Part shown: positions 39,961-49,227 of the stretch, one piece after another
Numbering within the stretch: the stretch's first letter is position 1
Layout of the letters: the number at the start of each line of letters is the position of its first letter
Assembly (NCBI GenBank): GCA_958407995.1
Contig: CATYJU010000001.1
Location: forward strand, 1 to 64,000
Length of the DNA stretch: 64,000 nt
Direction of reading: 5' to 3'
Origin: an uncultured Collinsella sp.
Lineage (GTDB): Bacteria > Actinomycetota > Coriobacteriia > Coriobacteriales > Coriobacteriaceae
Translations under genes and position numbers: made by a program
Notes under the pieces: model-generated
The model's input: the letters and a program-made list of their open reading frames with translations, nothing else
Told to the model about the DNA's origin: nothing
Databases searched by the model: none

Positions 39961-41130
39961 TTACTCGGTAAAGGCGTTGCCGACGCTCTGGCCGCCAACA
40001 TACGTCTCGACGAGGGTGAGATCATGGTCGAACACGACAAAGTCGGCGTCGCGACCCGGCATGATGCTGCCGCACTTACCCTCGATGTGCGCGGAGCGTG
40101 CCGGCACCTCGGTTGCCATGCGAATGGCGATATCGGCGCTGGCGATGCCCCAGTCGACGATGTTCTTGACGCCCTGGGCAAGCGTGAGCACCGAGCCGGC
40201 AATGCTCTTGCCGTCGGCGAGCCAGCACAGGTTGTCCTTCATGATGACGTCCATACCACCACTGGTGTAGCTGCCCTCGGGCATGCCGCCGCAACCCAGG
40301 CAGTCGGTAATGAGCACCGTGTGCTGCCAGCCCTTGGCCTGCAGCAGCGCCTTGATGGCAGCAGGGTTAACGTGCTTGCCGTCACAGATGATCTCGGCGT
40401 AGGTCTCGGGCGTGGACATGGCAGCGCCCACGACACCGGGCTCACGGTGATGCAGCCCGCGCTGGCCGTTATAGGTATGCGTAAAGCAGCTGGCACCGGC
40501 GTTGATGGCAGCGATGCACTCATCGTAGGTGGCGTCGGAGTGACCGATGCTGGTCACCACACCCTTGGCGTTCAGAGCAGCCGCATAAGCAGCGGCACCG
40601 TCGCGCTCGGCCGCCATGGCGCTCTTGACGATGCGACCACCCGCAGCCTCCTGCCACTGATCAAAGATCTCCTCGGAGGGATCGATGAGGTAAGCGGGGT
40701 TCTGCGCGCCCACGTGCTTCATGGTAAAGAAGGGGCCCTCCAGGTAGATGCCCTGAATGCGGGCACCGCAGAAGTCGGGGCCGCGACCCTCGTCCGCCTG
40801 AGCGATGGCGGCGCAGGCGTCCTTGATCTGCTCGACGTCATCGGTAAACGTCGTGGGCAGCCAGCTGGTGGTACCGCGACGGGCGAGCTCGGTCGAGCTG
40901 ATATCGATGCCCTCGGGATCATTATCGGTAGTTGAGTGGTTGTAGAAGCCATGGATGTGAGTATCGACCATACCCGGTGCGATCCACGACCCCGTGTAGT
41001 CCTTAATCTCGCAAGAGGGCTCGTCGGCCTGCCAGGCGCTAAAGACGCCATCCTCGACCATAAGATAGCCGCCCAGTTGCGGGCCTGCCGGCAAGAAGAA
41101 CTTGTCAGCCTTAATTGCGTACGTGCTCAT
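39961..41130 (-). CDS. nagA: N-acetylhexosamine-6-phosphate deacetylase, copy 1
   Basis: A 389-residue amidohydrolase. DTHIHGFYNH, IYLEGPFF, IGHSDATYDE, FTHTYNGQRGLHHREPG and LITDCLGCGGMPEG give the metal and substrate sites of NagA, including the catalytic Asp of the last block. It releases acetate from GlcNAc- or GalNAc-6-phosphate. ATG 41130 follows AAGGAG. It is the last gene of the GH35-PTS-agaS cluster, where GalNAc-6-phosphate is a good candidate substrate (AgaA role). Confidence 0.9.
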   Translation of the reverse strand: MSTYAIKADKFFLPAGPQLGGYLMVEDGVFSAWQADEPSCEIKDYTGSWIAPGMVDTHIHGFYNHSTTDNDPEGIDISSTELARRGTTSWLPTTFTDDVEQIKDACAAIAQADEGRGPDFCGARIQGIYLEGPFFTMKHVGAQNPAYLIDPSEEIFDQWQEAAGGRIVKSAMAAERDGAAAYAAALNAKGVVTSIGHSDATYDECIAAINAGASCFTHTYNGQRGLHHREPGVVGAAMSTPETYAEIICDGKHVNPAAIKALLQAKGWQHTVLITDCLGCGGMPEGSYTSGGMDVIMKDNLCWLADGKSIAGSVLTLAQGVKNIVDWGIASADIAIRMATEVPARSAHIEGKCGSIMPGRDADFVVFDHDLTLVETYVGGQSVGNAFTE

Positions 41131-41197
41131 ATGCACTCCTTGCTTCTAAAGCAGTTGACTGTGGTGATGCTATACCCAGCTCAGGTAAAACAAAAAG

Positions 41198-41229
41198 CGC
41201 CCGCCCGCCGTTATGAGCGGACGGGCGCC
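41198..41229 (-). terminator. Hairpin between agaS and nagA
   Basis: GCGCCCG (41198-41204) pairs with CGGGCGC (41223-41229), followed on the minus strand by TTTTTGTTTT. It would reduce nagA expression from upstream promoters. Confidence 0.75.
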
Positions 41230-41246
41230 CTTACAGAGGGACGCGA

Positions 41247-42413
41247 TTAAGCGGTGAAGGGGTGAATCGTCACGCCCTTGACCACGCGGTTGACCGTGCC
41301 GGTGGGGCTCGGCGTATCGGGCGTGTTGCCCACGCGCACGGAGTTGAGCAGGCTGATGGCCTGGGCAAACATCACGAACGGCAGAGCGAGGTAGCCCTCG
41401 GGAAGCGCTTCGTAGCCCTTAAAGGTGAAGGACTCACCCTCATAGACGGTAGCACCTTCCTGCTGAACGGCGATGGTGTGCTGAGCGATTTCGTCGCCAC
41501 CGATCTCGTTGAGGATGTCGATGTCGTACTGACGGGTGTAGGCGTCGTTGTTGACGAACACGAAGACGAGCGTCTTATCGTCGACGAAGGACTTGGGTCC
41601 GTGACGATAGCCCATGGAGGTGTCGTAGGAAGTAGCGACCAGACCGTGAGCGAGCTCGAGGATCTTGAGCTGGCTCTCCTGGGCAAGGCCACCAAAGGAG
41701 CCAGAACCCAAGTAGGTCACGCGGCTGAAGTCGCCAGCCAGGTAATCGGCGATCTCAGACTCACGAGAGATGACCTCCTCGCCCATCTTGGCAATCGTCT
41801 CGACCCACTCGGCCTTCTGCTCGTCAGAGGCAGTGTCGAAAATAAGGGTGGAGAGCAGGGTCATGCAGGAATAAGAGCCAGTCATGGCGAAGCCCTTGTC
41901 GTTGGCGCGCGGAATGAGCAGCGTCAGCGCATTGGGATCATCGGCAGACTCGACGGCGAGCTTGCCCTCGGGAGCGCAGGTGATGTTGAGGAACTTGACG
42001 TTGTGGACGAGCTCCTTGGCAACGGCAACGGCGGCAAGGCTCTCGGGGCTGTTGCCAGAACGGGCAAAGGAAACCACGAGCGTGGGATCCTCGGCGCGCA
42101 GGAAGTCGCGCGGGGCGCTCACGATGTCGGTCGTGGCGATGGGCTTAAAGTCGTAGAGATCAGTGTTGCCAGCGTGACGCAGGTACGGGGCGCAGGTATC
42201 GCCAACGTAGTCGGACGTACCGGCACCGGTGAAGACAACGGACAGACGACCCTCGCCCATAGCGCGAGCCTCGGCCAGGAAGGCCTCGATGGCCTCCTTG
42301 TTCTCGCGATAGATGTTGAGCGTATCACGCCAAAGCTCGGGCTGCTGAGCAATCTCGGCCGTGGTGATCTGGGCGCCGAGCTCGGTGAGCTCCTCGACAC
42401 TCTTCTCGAACAT
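41247..42413 (-). CDS. agaS: SIS-domain sugar isomerase/deaminase AgaS
   Basis: A 388-residue protein with two SIS domains (VFTGAGTSDYVGDTCAP, VVSFARSGNSPES; YLGSGSFGGLAQESQLK and MGYRHGPKSF). AgaS enzymes convert galactosamine-6-phosphate to tagatose-6-phosphate with release of ammonia. AGAGGT precedes ATG 42413. Its place between a GntR gene and nagA in a PTS-GH35 cluster matches known GalNAc or Gal-beta-1,3-HexNAc loci. Confidence 0.9.
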   Translation of the reverse strand: MFEKSVEELTELGAQITTAEIAQQPELWRDTLNIYRENKEAIEAFLAEARAMGEGRLSVVFTGAGTSDYVGDTCAPYLRHAGNTDLYDFKPIATTDIVSAPRDFLRAEDPTLVVSFARSGNSPESLAAVAVAKELVHNVKFLNITCAPEGKLAVESADDPNALTLLIPRANDKGFAMTGSYSCMTLLSTLIFDTASDEQKAEWVETIAKMGEEVISRESEIADYLAGDFSRVTYLGSGSFGGLAQESQLKILELAHGLVATSYDTSMGYRHGPKSFVDDKTLVFVFVNNDAYTRQYDIDILNEIGGDEIAQHTIAVQQEGATVYEGESFTFKGYEALPEGYLALPFVMFAQAISLLNSVRVGNTPDTPSPTGTVNRVVKGVTIHPFTA

Positions 42414-42524
42414 TTCTAATACCTCTTTCTTTACTAAATTGCCTGATATACAAAGACTCAACCTGAAAAGTCAAATCGAGTAGTAGTCATAGGCTGTTTT
42501 TCTTTCGTTAGCACTCGTATCCGA

Positions 42525-43259
42525 TCACAAAGTATCTCGATAGTGAGAGATTCTGTACTTGAACTTGTCGGCACGAGCCACCGAAAGCGTGAACTCGACA
42601 ACATCATTTTGGGTGTTGTGAGTAGTTCGGACTATGTCCAGAACTGGCGCACCCTCACCAATACCTAGAAGCCGAGCGTCACATGGACGTGCTATACCCG
42701 CAGAGAACTCCTCATCCGCCACTCGAATTTTCTGCTGATAATCCTGCTCAATAACATCGTAAAGGGGCTTTTGTTCGAGTAGAGGACGCTTGAGTGAAAT
42801 AAAGAGCCTAGCTGGAAGATAGCTACGCTCAACCATCATAGGTATACCATCTGCCATTCGTAAACGTTTGAGTTTTAATACCTTTTCACCCAAATGAATC
42901 CCCATTTGCATCGAGAGCGTTTTATCTGGTTCCATTTCACAGAACTCTAAGATGGTTGTTTCTGGCAGCCGGCCCATCGCTTTCATCTGTTCAGTAAAAC
43001 TGTACGATTGGGTAAGATTTGTTGCTTGAGCTAGTCGATCGGCAACAAACGTACCGCGACCTTGTTTTCGCACAATCCGACCAAGATACTCAAGTTCCTG
43101 AATTGCAAGCCGGACAGTCGACCGCGAAAGCCCGAAACGTTCGGCAAGCTCACGTTCGGACGGAATCAAATCACCTGGCTGATATTCATGATCAATTTTT
43201 TCAATCAGAATATCTACGAGCTGGTCATATAGCGGTTGTCTGTGCCTCGTGCACGTCAT
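42525..43259 (-). CDS. GntR/HutC-family regulator 1 (UTRA domain)
   Basis: A 244-residue regulator: winged helix PLYDQLVDILIEKI to ELAERFGLSRSTVRLAIQELE at the N-terminus, then a UTRA ligand domain (YSFTEQMKAMGRLPETTILEF, PLYDVIEQDY). NagR/YvoA relatives bind GlcNAc-6-phosphate or glucosamine-6-phosphate. ATG 43259 is preferred over a GTG four codons upstream because of GGAGAA. It lies inside the PTS-agaS cluster and resembles the second GntR protein (51047) throughout. Confidence 0.9.
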   Translation of the reverse strand: MTCTRHRQPLYDQLVDILIEKIDHEYQPGDLIPSERELAERFGLSRSTVRLAIQELEYLGRIVRKQGRGTFVADRLAQATNLTQSYSFTEQMKAMGRLPETTILEFCEMEPDKTLSMQMGIHLGEKVLKLKRLRMADGIPMMVERSYLPARLFISLKRPLLEQKPLYDVIEQDYQQKIRVADEEFSAGIARPCDARLLGIGEGAPVLDIVRTTHNTQNDVVEFTLSVARADKFKYRISHYRDTL

Positions 43260-43346
43260 GATATTCTCCACGTAATGAGCAATTGACCAATACTTCAGCC
43301 TTCAGGTAACGCACCAACATGTCCCATAAATGGGCTAATAGCGACA

Positions 43347-43775
43347 CTACATCTCATCGTCTTCATCAATGTCAGCACTCTCGAGTTTCTTGAGATCGAC
43401 TCCCTCACGACCAACGACCCGTGCGCGTTCGGCAAGTTCATCAAGCGTTGGGTCTCCAAACGCACGCGTCATAACGAGCTCTACCAACATAGGTAGATTT
43501 GTTCCGGTGACAACGGTCACGTTATCGAGCTCAGTCGTCATTGGGATAGCTTGATTGAACGGAGTACCGCCAAGCAAATCAACAAACACCAATACGCCAT
43601 CACAAGCTTGACGCATCTTGGCAATGCAGGTTCGCAAATCATCACCAAAAGTAACCGCCTCCGAGCCCGCAAAAGGAACTACCTCAAAATTAGGCTGTTC
43701 GCCGGCGACCATATCCACAGCGCTTTTCAAACCAGGTGCAAACTGACCGTGACCAGTTAGTACAAATCCAATCAT
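43347..43775 (-). CDS. PTS mannose-family EIIA
   Basis: A 142-residue EIIA with the phosphorylated His9 in LTGHGQFAPGL, and LLGGTPFNQA near residue 68. It gives phosphate to the EIIB encoded at 46479. GTAGATAGA precedes ATG 43775. The order EIIB-EIIC-EIID-(TPR)-EIIA is transcribed as one direction. Confidence 0.94.
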   Translation of the reverse strand: MIGFVLTGHGQFAPGLKSAVDMVAGEQPNFEVVPFAGSEAVTFGDDLRTCIAKMRQACDGVLVFVDLLGGTPFNQAIPMTTELDNVTVVTGTNLPMLVELVMTRAFGDPTLDELAERARVVGREGVDLKKLESADIDEDDEM

Positions 43776-43856
43776 TCTATCTACCTTTCTACCGTTCGCT
43801 TTCTCTAGCCATAGAACCCCTCAAAAGGGCTCTTACGACCACTGCATCATTAAAGT

Positions 43857-44480
43857 TTAGTGAGTATTTTGTTTTATCGTGGGAGGTCTGTGAGTGTCTC
43901 TAAGCTGCTTTTCAAGGTTGCGATATCTACGTGCTTCGCCCTTGTTCCCGCTGCTCTCATATTGATATGAAAGCAGCAGATAGAGCTTTCCGCGTAACCC
44001 AAGGTCGTTCGTATCCAGCATAGCTTCCATCTCATCGATCTTATCATGCCGACGGCAAAAGACTATGTCGTAGGTTAATTGACTGTCCGCCAAAATGCCC
44101 TTCGACACGATGGGGCGCATCTCTTCCAACATGGACGCCGCCCGCTTCCGGTCACCCGTCTTGATATAGAAATTAAAGGCGCGAACCGCAAGCTGTCGAC
44201 GTTGCTTATCGCTGCACGACATCTCCAGCAAGTGGTCAAGCATTCGATCTGCATATGCGTCCATATCAGCAGCTTCGTAGATAGTGAAACGAAGGTAATA
44301 CTGCTTATACGTAGACATTACTATACGCGCTAGTTTGCGATCGAGCAGGTCTATGCAATCTTGGTATAAGCCCAAGTTAAACAATACCTGCAATTTCATA
44401 TCGAAGTATTTTTTCGCTCCTTCGGTCACAGCGAAATAAGCCACGACAACACAAATGAACAGGACAATCCAAAATGGCAT
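43857..44480 (-). CDS. Membrane-anchored helical-repeat (TPR-like) protein in the PTS operon
   Basis: A 207-residue protein with one N-terminal membrane helix (about 3-20, WIVLFICVVVAYFAV) and a soluble part made of paired helices resembling tetratricopeptide repeats (about 30-195, e.g. LGLYQDCIDLLDRKLARIV). No enzyme motif. It lies between the EIID and EIIA genes of the mannose-family PTS, a place where no standard subunit belongs, and may tether or regulate the transporter. Function unknown. Confidence 0.78.
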   Translation of the reverse strand: MPFWIVLFICVVVAYFAVTEGAKKYFDMKLQVLFNLGLYQDCIDLLDRKLARIVMSTYKQYYLRFTIYEAADMDAYADRMLDHLLEMSCSDKQRRQLAVRAFNFYIKTGDRKRAASMLEEMRPIVSKGILADSQLTYDIVFCRRHDKIDEMEAMLDTNDLGLRGKLYLLLSYQYESSGNKGEARRYRNLEKQLRDTHRPPTIKQNTH

Positions 44481-44575
44481 TGCACTATATTCCCTTCAAG
44501 GCAGCCTTAATGAATTAATCGAACACGATGACTGCATAACCGCCTATGAAAAGCGGTGTCCGACAAAACAAAAGA

Positions 44576-44626
44576 GGCGCACACTCCAGGGGATATGGCG
44601 ATAAAGTCGCCTTGGAGGTGTGCGCC
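44576..44626 (-). terminator. Branched hairpin after EIID
   Basis: Outer stem GGCGCACAC (44576-44584) with GTGTGCGCC (44618-44626), inner stem GGCGA/TCGCC (44597-44611). A T-rich run follows on the minus strand. It may lower expression of the TPR and EIIA genes. Confidence 0.65.
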
Positions 44627-44668
44627 ACATCTTAATTGAGGATCAAATGTCGCGACAATATGGGGTAC

Positions 44669-45508
44669 TTAGCCCTTGCAAATGATACCGAATGCACCCA
44701 AGGCAATGGACAGAACCAAGACGATAAAGATGGCCTTCGTCGAGGTCATGCCCTTCTTACCGAGGAGCCAGTATACGAAGCCGACGAGTGCGGCAGGAAC
44801 CAGCTTGGGGCAAATCATATTGCAGATGTTCTGCAAGTCAACGGTAACGCCGCCGATAACAGGCTTCGCCGCAATAACGATACCGACATTGGTTGCGACC
44901 AGAGCACCGACCATAAAGACACCCATTACGGAGGCCGCGTCGGTCAACGCATTCAGGCGATCGCTCATGGTGGTGACGAGCTTCATACCCTGCTCATAGG
45001 CCATGTGGGTCTGCTTGCAGCGGAACCAGTCAACAAGGATGTTCACGACGACCCAGATGAAGATACCCAAGGGGTTGCCGTTCATGGCCATATTGGCAGC
45101 CAGAGCGCCGAAAATGGTCGGGAGCAGCGAACCGAAGATGGAATCGCCGATGGAAGCCAGCGGTCCCATGAGACCAGTCTTGAGACCGGCAACAGCCTCG
45201 AGGCCCTCAATGCCCTCCTCTTCCTCGATCGCCAAATCGATACCGGTGATGATCGTGTTGAGGAAGTTTGAGGTGTTGAAGAACGGTGCGCACTGGGCGC
45301 GGCAGGCTTCCTTTAGCTCCGGCGTGCCGTCACCGTACAGCTTGCGCAGCGTGGGCAGGATAATCCAGAGATAACCAGAGTGCTGCATGCGCTCGTAGTT
45401 CCAACCATCCTGGAAACCAAACAGGTTACGACGGTTGATCTGCGCAAGGTCGTCCTTGGTAATCTTGTAGCCAGTGGTGCCATTGGCGAGTTTCTCATTA
45501 GAGCTCAT
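44669..45508 (-). CDS. PTS mannose-family EIID
   Basis: A 279-residue EIID: N-terminal ITKDDLAQINRRNLFGFQ and NYERMQHSGYLW, then MGPLASIGDSIFGSLLPTIFGAL and a hydrophobic C-terminal half. Together with EIIC it forms the membrane channel. ATG 45508 overlaps the end of EIIC by 11 bases; the much longer open frame upstream is the shadow of EIIC. Confidence 0.93.
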   Translation of the reverse strand: MSSNEKLANGTTGYKITKDDLAQINRRNLFGFQDGWNYERMQHSGYLWIILPTLRKLYGDGTPELKEACRAQCAPFFNTSNFLNTIITGIDLAIEEEEGIEGLEAVAGLKTGLMGPLASIGDSIFGSLLPTIFGALAANMAMNGNPLGIFIWVVVNILVDWFRCKQTHMAYEQGMKLVTTMSDRLNALTDAASVMGVFMVGALVATNVGIVIAAKPVIGGVTVDLQNICNMICPKLVPAALVGFVYWLLGKKGMTSTKAIFIVLVLSIALGAFGIICKG

Positions 45509-46385
45509 CGTCGTCGTCTCCCTCCGCAGCGCCAGCAGCAGCGACGGGACGCTGGTTGTTCTTGTAGTACAGCAAAGACAGAGCAAAGCCAATAATAGCG
45601 ATCGCCAGCATCGACATGTTATTGAACATACCGACCATATCCACGGCGCCCTTACCAAGCGCACCGTTCACAGCGACGATGTTGGCGTTGAGGTTCATGA
45701 TGCTCGTGAAGGCCGTACCAAACAGGGCGGCGACTACAAAGCCGAGCAGCAGGTAGGCGACGTGCTTTTTGACCGGCAGGTAACGGAGCAGGATGGCGAA
45801 GCCAACGGCGGGCAAGGCACCGCCAGCAACAGACAGACCGTCACCCAGCCACTTCCAGTCGCCGTTAAGGGCGGTGGTGATGCCCTCGACCACGCCCTGG
45901 CCAAATGCGAGAGCCAGGAAGACCGGAATCATGCGGGACAACATCCAGGAAACGGCACCGAGCAAGTAGTGTACGTTGTAGGCGCCCCAGTTCATCTTCT
46001 CGATATCGGCATCGCACATGTGACCGAAGAACGTGTTGGCGAAACGGCCGGCGATATCGGTGTAAACGAGAATGGCAGCGACAGGTACGCCGATGGCGGC
46101 AAGAGCCGTCTCGGGATTCATGCCCGCACCCACGGCAAAGGCAGTGGCGACCAGAGTGCCGGAGTTGGCATCGATACGAGAGGCGCCGCCAAAGGTACCA
46201 ACGCCCAGGACGGTGAGCTGCATGCTGCCGCCGATAAACAGGCCAGTCTGCAGGTCGCCCATAATCAAACCGGTAATCATACCGGAGAAGACGGCTGAGC
46301 CGGCACAGGTGTACCAGTTCAGCTCATCCATAATCTGATAACCCGCATACAGGGTTAACAGAAGAATCTGCCACCAAGCAATCAT
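45498..46385 (-). CDS. PTS mannose-family EIIC
   Basis: A 295-residue membrane protein of the mannose/sorbose EIIC family, with the early GLIMGDLQTGLFIGGSMQLTVLGVG-type region (residues about 39-64), many hydrophobic helices, and an acidic tail (EGDDDDEL). AAGGAG lies six bases before ATG 46385. Confidence 0.93.
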   Translation of the reverse strand: MIAWWQILLLTLYAGYQIMDELNWYTCAGSAVFSGMITGLIMGDLQTGLFIGGSMQLTVLGVGTFGGASRIDANSGTLVATAFAVGAGMNPETALAAIGVPVAAILVYTDIAGRFANTFFGHMCDADIEKMNWGAYNVHYLLGAVSWMLSRMIPVFLALAFGQGVVEGITTALNGDWKWLGDGLSVAGGALPAVGFAILLRYLPVKKHVAYLLLGFVVAALFGTAFTSIMNLNANIVAVNGALGKGAVDMVGMFNNMSMLAIAIIGFALSLLYYKNNQRPVAAAGAAEGDDDDEL

Positions 46386-46478
46386 GGTAAACTCCTTATT
46401 TAAGGTGTAACAGTTTCTACAATACCAATACGCTTATATAAACCGTGCATCCCCCTTCACGGCCTAGCGTTAATTCGA

Positions 46479-46943
46479 CTAGAGCGTGAGAGCCTCTGGG
46501 TTATCCTGCGGCGTCAGCTGAATGACAATAGGAAGATTATCGGCCTTGAGTTTGGCAAATGCGTCAAGGTCCCCCTGGTCGCAGCTAATGTTGCGATTCA
46601 GCTTCTTGACCGGCTCCATTGTCGTCATATTACCGACGATGAGCTGCTCAAGCTTAACACCTTGTTCCAAAAGTCGAACGTAGACCTCAGGCTTTTTCGC
46701 AACAATGAAGAGACGTTGCGCATCATATTTGCCAGCAGTGATGTTGGCAGCGGCCTTGTCGACAGGAAGCACGGACAACTTCACAGTTGCCGGGCAAGCC
46801 ATGCGAAGAACCTGCTTTTGGGTAGCATCTTGCGATACCTCGTCGTCAACTACCATGAAGCGGCTTACCTGACGGGCGTTAGACCAGAGGTTTGCTACCT
46901 GTCCGTGAATCAAGCGAAAGTCGATTCGTGCGCCTACAATCAT
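46479..46943 (-). CDS. PTS mannose-family EIIB
   Basis: A 154-residue EIIB with intact phosphorylation site H13 in RIDFRLIHGQV. The C-terminal half (LIVGNMTTMEPVKKLNRN) is family-typical. It starts two bases after the GH35 stop, so it is co-transcribed with the hydrolase. It is a direct contrast to the Tyr17 EIIB at 35666. Confidence 0.94.
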   Translation of the reverse strand: MIVGARIDFRLIHGQVANLWSNARQVSRFMVVDDEVSQDATQKQVLRMACPATVKLSVLPVDKAAANITAGKYDAQRLFIVAKKPEVYVRLLEQGVKLEQLIVGNMTTMEPVKKLNRNISCDQGDLDAFAKLKADNLPIVIQLTPQDNPEALTL

Positions 46944-46945
46944 TT

Positions 46946-48742
46946 CTACTCAACTCCTTCTTGTTCAAGTGTACGGATAACGGGCTCAGAGCGAAGGGAG
47001 ATTTTCGCATCATACAAGCCCTCTGTTTCGAACATAACGAGTTCATTGGTACCAGGGTGTAATAAACCGTGCGGAACATAGAGCGTCATGATGGGACCCT
47101 TATCCCAAAAACGTCCGACATTCGTTCCGTTTACGAATGCCACACCCTTTCCAAAACCCGTAGTGTCGATAAAGGTATCAGCCGGCTCAGATATATCAAA
47201 CTTTGCGCGATAAAAGGAAGGTTGCCCCTCTACCCAGCCGGCGGAATAATCAAGATTATCGATGTTATCGAGTGGCAGACAACGCATCTCCCAACCGGTA
47301 ACAAAGTGAAGATCAACGCAAACTCCTGTCCTAATGCCCTTATGTTGCGTATCAGCGAGCAATTTGTGACCATAATTGACGCGACCCATATCCTCGGTCA
47401 GAACATCCAGACGGTTGTGTTCACAGGGAAGAACGCAGTGAATATCTTCCCCGATGTGCTCCTGATACTGCGTCGCCACTTTGTCACCGTTCACAAACAC
47501 CTGAGCGCGGTCGCGGGCGTCAATAACCCGAATACGCTCTTCATCTGCACGGTCACGCTCGACAGTCGTGGTATATAACGTATATCCATACGACTGACCC
47601 ATCTCTTCCATGGGCATAGGATATTGGGCTTCAATCGGCTCCGAAAGAATATCGAGCACATTAAAGAGACTTACGCGCTCACTCACCGAAATATCGGGCA
47701 TGGAAAACGCCTTTTTTGTTAACGGCTTGCTTTGCGCGATATCGGGATACAGCTCGTGAACTGTCCTTTGAATTGCGAAGTATTTCTCGGTCGGGTTGCC
47801 CTGTTCGTCCAATGGAGCATCGTAGTCATATGATGTCACCTGGTGCAGGTCATGCGTATGGCGTGCAGAACATCCGTTCATAAATCCAAAGTTGGTGCCT
47901 CCATGAAACATGTAGAGGTTTAAAGATCCTCCAAGCTCGAGCACCTCGCGAACGCAAGAGGCAAGATCCTCGGGATCGCGCCTGATGACGTTCTCCCCGT
48001 AGCGATTGAACCAGCCGTCCCACAGCTCCATGCACATAAGAGGCCATTGTTTTCCATGCTCCTTGTGAAAAGCAGAAAGAGCCTCAAAGTTCTCCTTTGC
48101 ATGAGAACCAAAGTTGCCGGTGCACAACACATCATCGTCAATAAGCGTACCAGCACGAAGGCACCCACGCCACGGACCATCGGAAGTACAAAGGGGCACG
48201 GAAACCCCACGCTCGACCATAAGGCGACGAATCGCACGAAGATAGTCCTTATCCTCGCAATATGATCCATACTCGTTTTCAACCTGCATCATGATGATGT
48301 TTCCGCCCTTGTCAATCTGACGCGAGACGAGTATCGGCATGAGATGGTCGTAGTACTGCGCAACGTGAGCAAGAAATTTGGGGTCGCTGCTACGCGGCCT
48401 CATATCATGTTCGCGCAGCAGCCATGCTGGCATGCCGCCAAATTCCCATTCTGCACAAATAAACGGAGAGGGCCGAACAATTGCATACAGACCGAGCGAT
48501 GCTGCCTCATCAAGAAATGTCGCCAAATCGATTGAGCCAGAAAAATCGAAGACGCCAGGCTTTGGCTCATGAAGATTCCACGGTACATACGTTTCGACCG
48601 TATTAAACCCAAGAGCCTTAAGGTTATAGAGCGAGTGGTGCCAGTCGCTCGGATGAACACGCATATAGTGAATCGCCCCCGACAAGATGGTGAACGGCTC
48701 ATCATCAAGTAGGAATTGATTGGTGATCTTAAACGAATGCAT
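46946..48742 (-). CDS. Cytoplasmic GH35 beta-galactosidase (BgaC-like)
   Basis: A 598-residue family 35 enzyme: FTILSGAIHYMRVHPSDW start, acid/base Glu in MMQVENEYGSY, nucleophile Glu in CMELWDGWFNRYG, and GGTNFGFMNG, with C-terminal jelly-roll domains. There is no signal peptide, so it acts inside the cell. In pneumococcus the related BgaC, specific for Gal-beta-1,3-GlcNAc, sits beside a mannose-family PTS and agaS exactly as here. GGGAG precedes ATG 48742. It is the first gene of the cluster. Confidence 0.92.
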   Translation of the reverse strand: MHSFKITNQFLLDDEPFTILSGAIHYMRVHPSDWHHSLYNLKALGFNTVETYVPWNLHEPKPGVFDFSGSIDLATFLDEAASLGLYAIVRPSPFICAEWEFGGMPAWLLREHDMRPRSSDPKFLAHVAQYYDHLMPILVSRQIDKGGNIIMMQVENEYGSYCEDKDYLRAIRRLMVERGVSVPLCTSDGPWRGCLRAGTLIDDDVLCTGNFGSHAKENFEALSAFHKEHGKQWPLMCMELWDGWFNRYGENVIRRDPEDLASCVREVLELGGSLNLYMFHGGTNFGFMNGCSARHTHDLHQVTSYDYDAPLDEQGNPTEKYFAIQRTVHELYPDIAQSKPLTKKAFSMPDISVSERVSLFNVLDILSEPIEAQYPMPMEEMGQSYGYTLYTTTVERDRADEERIRVIDARDRAQVFVNGDKVATQYQEHIGEDIHCVLPCEHNRLDVLTEDMGRVNYGHKLLADTQHKGIRTGVCVDLHFVTGWEMRCLPLDNIDNLDYSAGWVEGQPSFYRAKFDISEPADTFIDTTGFGKGVAFVNGTNVGRFWDKGPIMTLYVPHGLLHPGTNELVMFETEGLYDAKISLRSEPVIRTLEQEGVE

Positions 48743-48858
48743 GCTACTCCCGATCTTCGTGCTCTACGACGCGGATGCCGGTTCCTCGGCCCTCGGCTAA
48801 ACGCCTTGCCTATTATGGACGCATTAACGCAATTATGTAGACAGAATCTGAAGTGGTC

Positions 48859-48889
48859 CGTAAACGGTAGCGAAATGGCGATGAACGGC
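48859..48889 (-). promoter_or_regulatory. 21-bp direct-repeat box, GH35 operon
   Basis: On the plus strand CGTAAACGGT (48859-48868) and GATGAACGGC (48880-48889); on the coding strand the boxes read ACCGTTTACG-like, 21 bases apart, 117 bases before the GH35 start. Confidence 0.5.
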
Positions 48890-48965
48890 TTTAATGAACA
48901 AAATATAAGCCCGCTGGTAAATTACTTTTTAACTATAGATTTCTAACGATTCTATATTTGAAAGG

Positions 48966-48977
48966 TGGTATGTACCA
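48966..48977. promoter_or_regulatory. Candidate GntR/HutC operator upstream of GH35
   Basis: TGGTATGTACCA is a near-perfect dyad with the TGGT/ACCA arms usual for NagR-type regulators, 77 bases upstream of the direct-repeat box. Confidence 0.5.
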
Positions 48978-49121
48978 GCTATCCACTATTTCATACTAGT
49001 TACATTATGTTTCAATCGCATTTCTTCAAATGCTTATCTACTTTGTTGTTGCCGATTTGAGTGCGCGTGCGCCAACCCAAGCATCGTCACGGCTTCAGTT
49101 CCCCTATTCATAAACATAAAA

Positions 49122-49165
49122 CCCCGCCAAACGTGATTCCCCTAGGGAAAACACGCTTGGCGGGG
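49122..49165 (-). terminator. Terminator of nagA 2 - yhcH 2
   Basis: CCCCGCCAAACGTG (49122-49135) pairs with CACGCTTGGCGGGG (49152-49165) with one mismatch, followed on the minus strand by TTTTA. A second palindrome at 49169-49198 shares the CCCTAGGG core, so alternative folds are possible. Confidence 0.75.
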
Positions 49166-49227
49166 TCGTGGCGTGATTTCCCTAGGGGAATCACGCCATC
49201 AGGCGAACAGCTCAGCCGAGCAGCTCG

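Larger units (their letters stand above)
48743..49227. other. GH35 operon control region and yhcH terminator
   Basis: This 485-base stretch has no gene. It holds a 21-bp direct repeat (48859-48889), a GntR-type site (48966-48977), an A+T-rich stretch of about 130 bases, and the terminator of yhcH copy 2. Confidence 0.6.

Noticed and set aside
45509..45664. Upstream extension of the EIID frame
   Set aside because: The extension lies in EIIC coding DNA in another frame; the ATG at 45508 with family-typical sequence after it is the true start.
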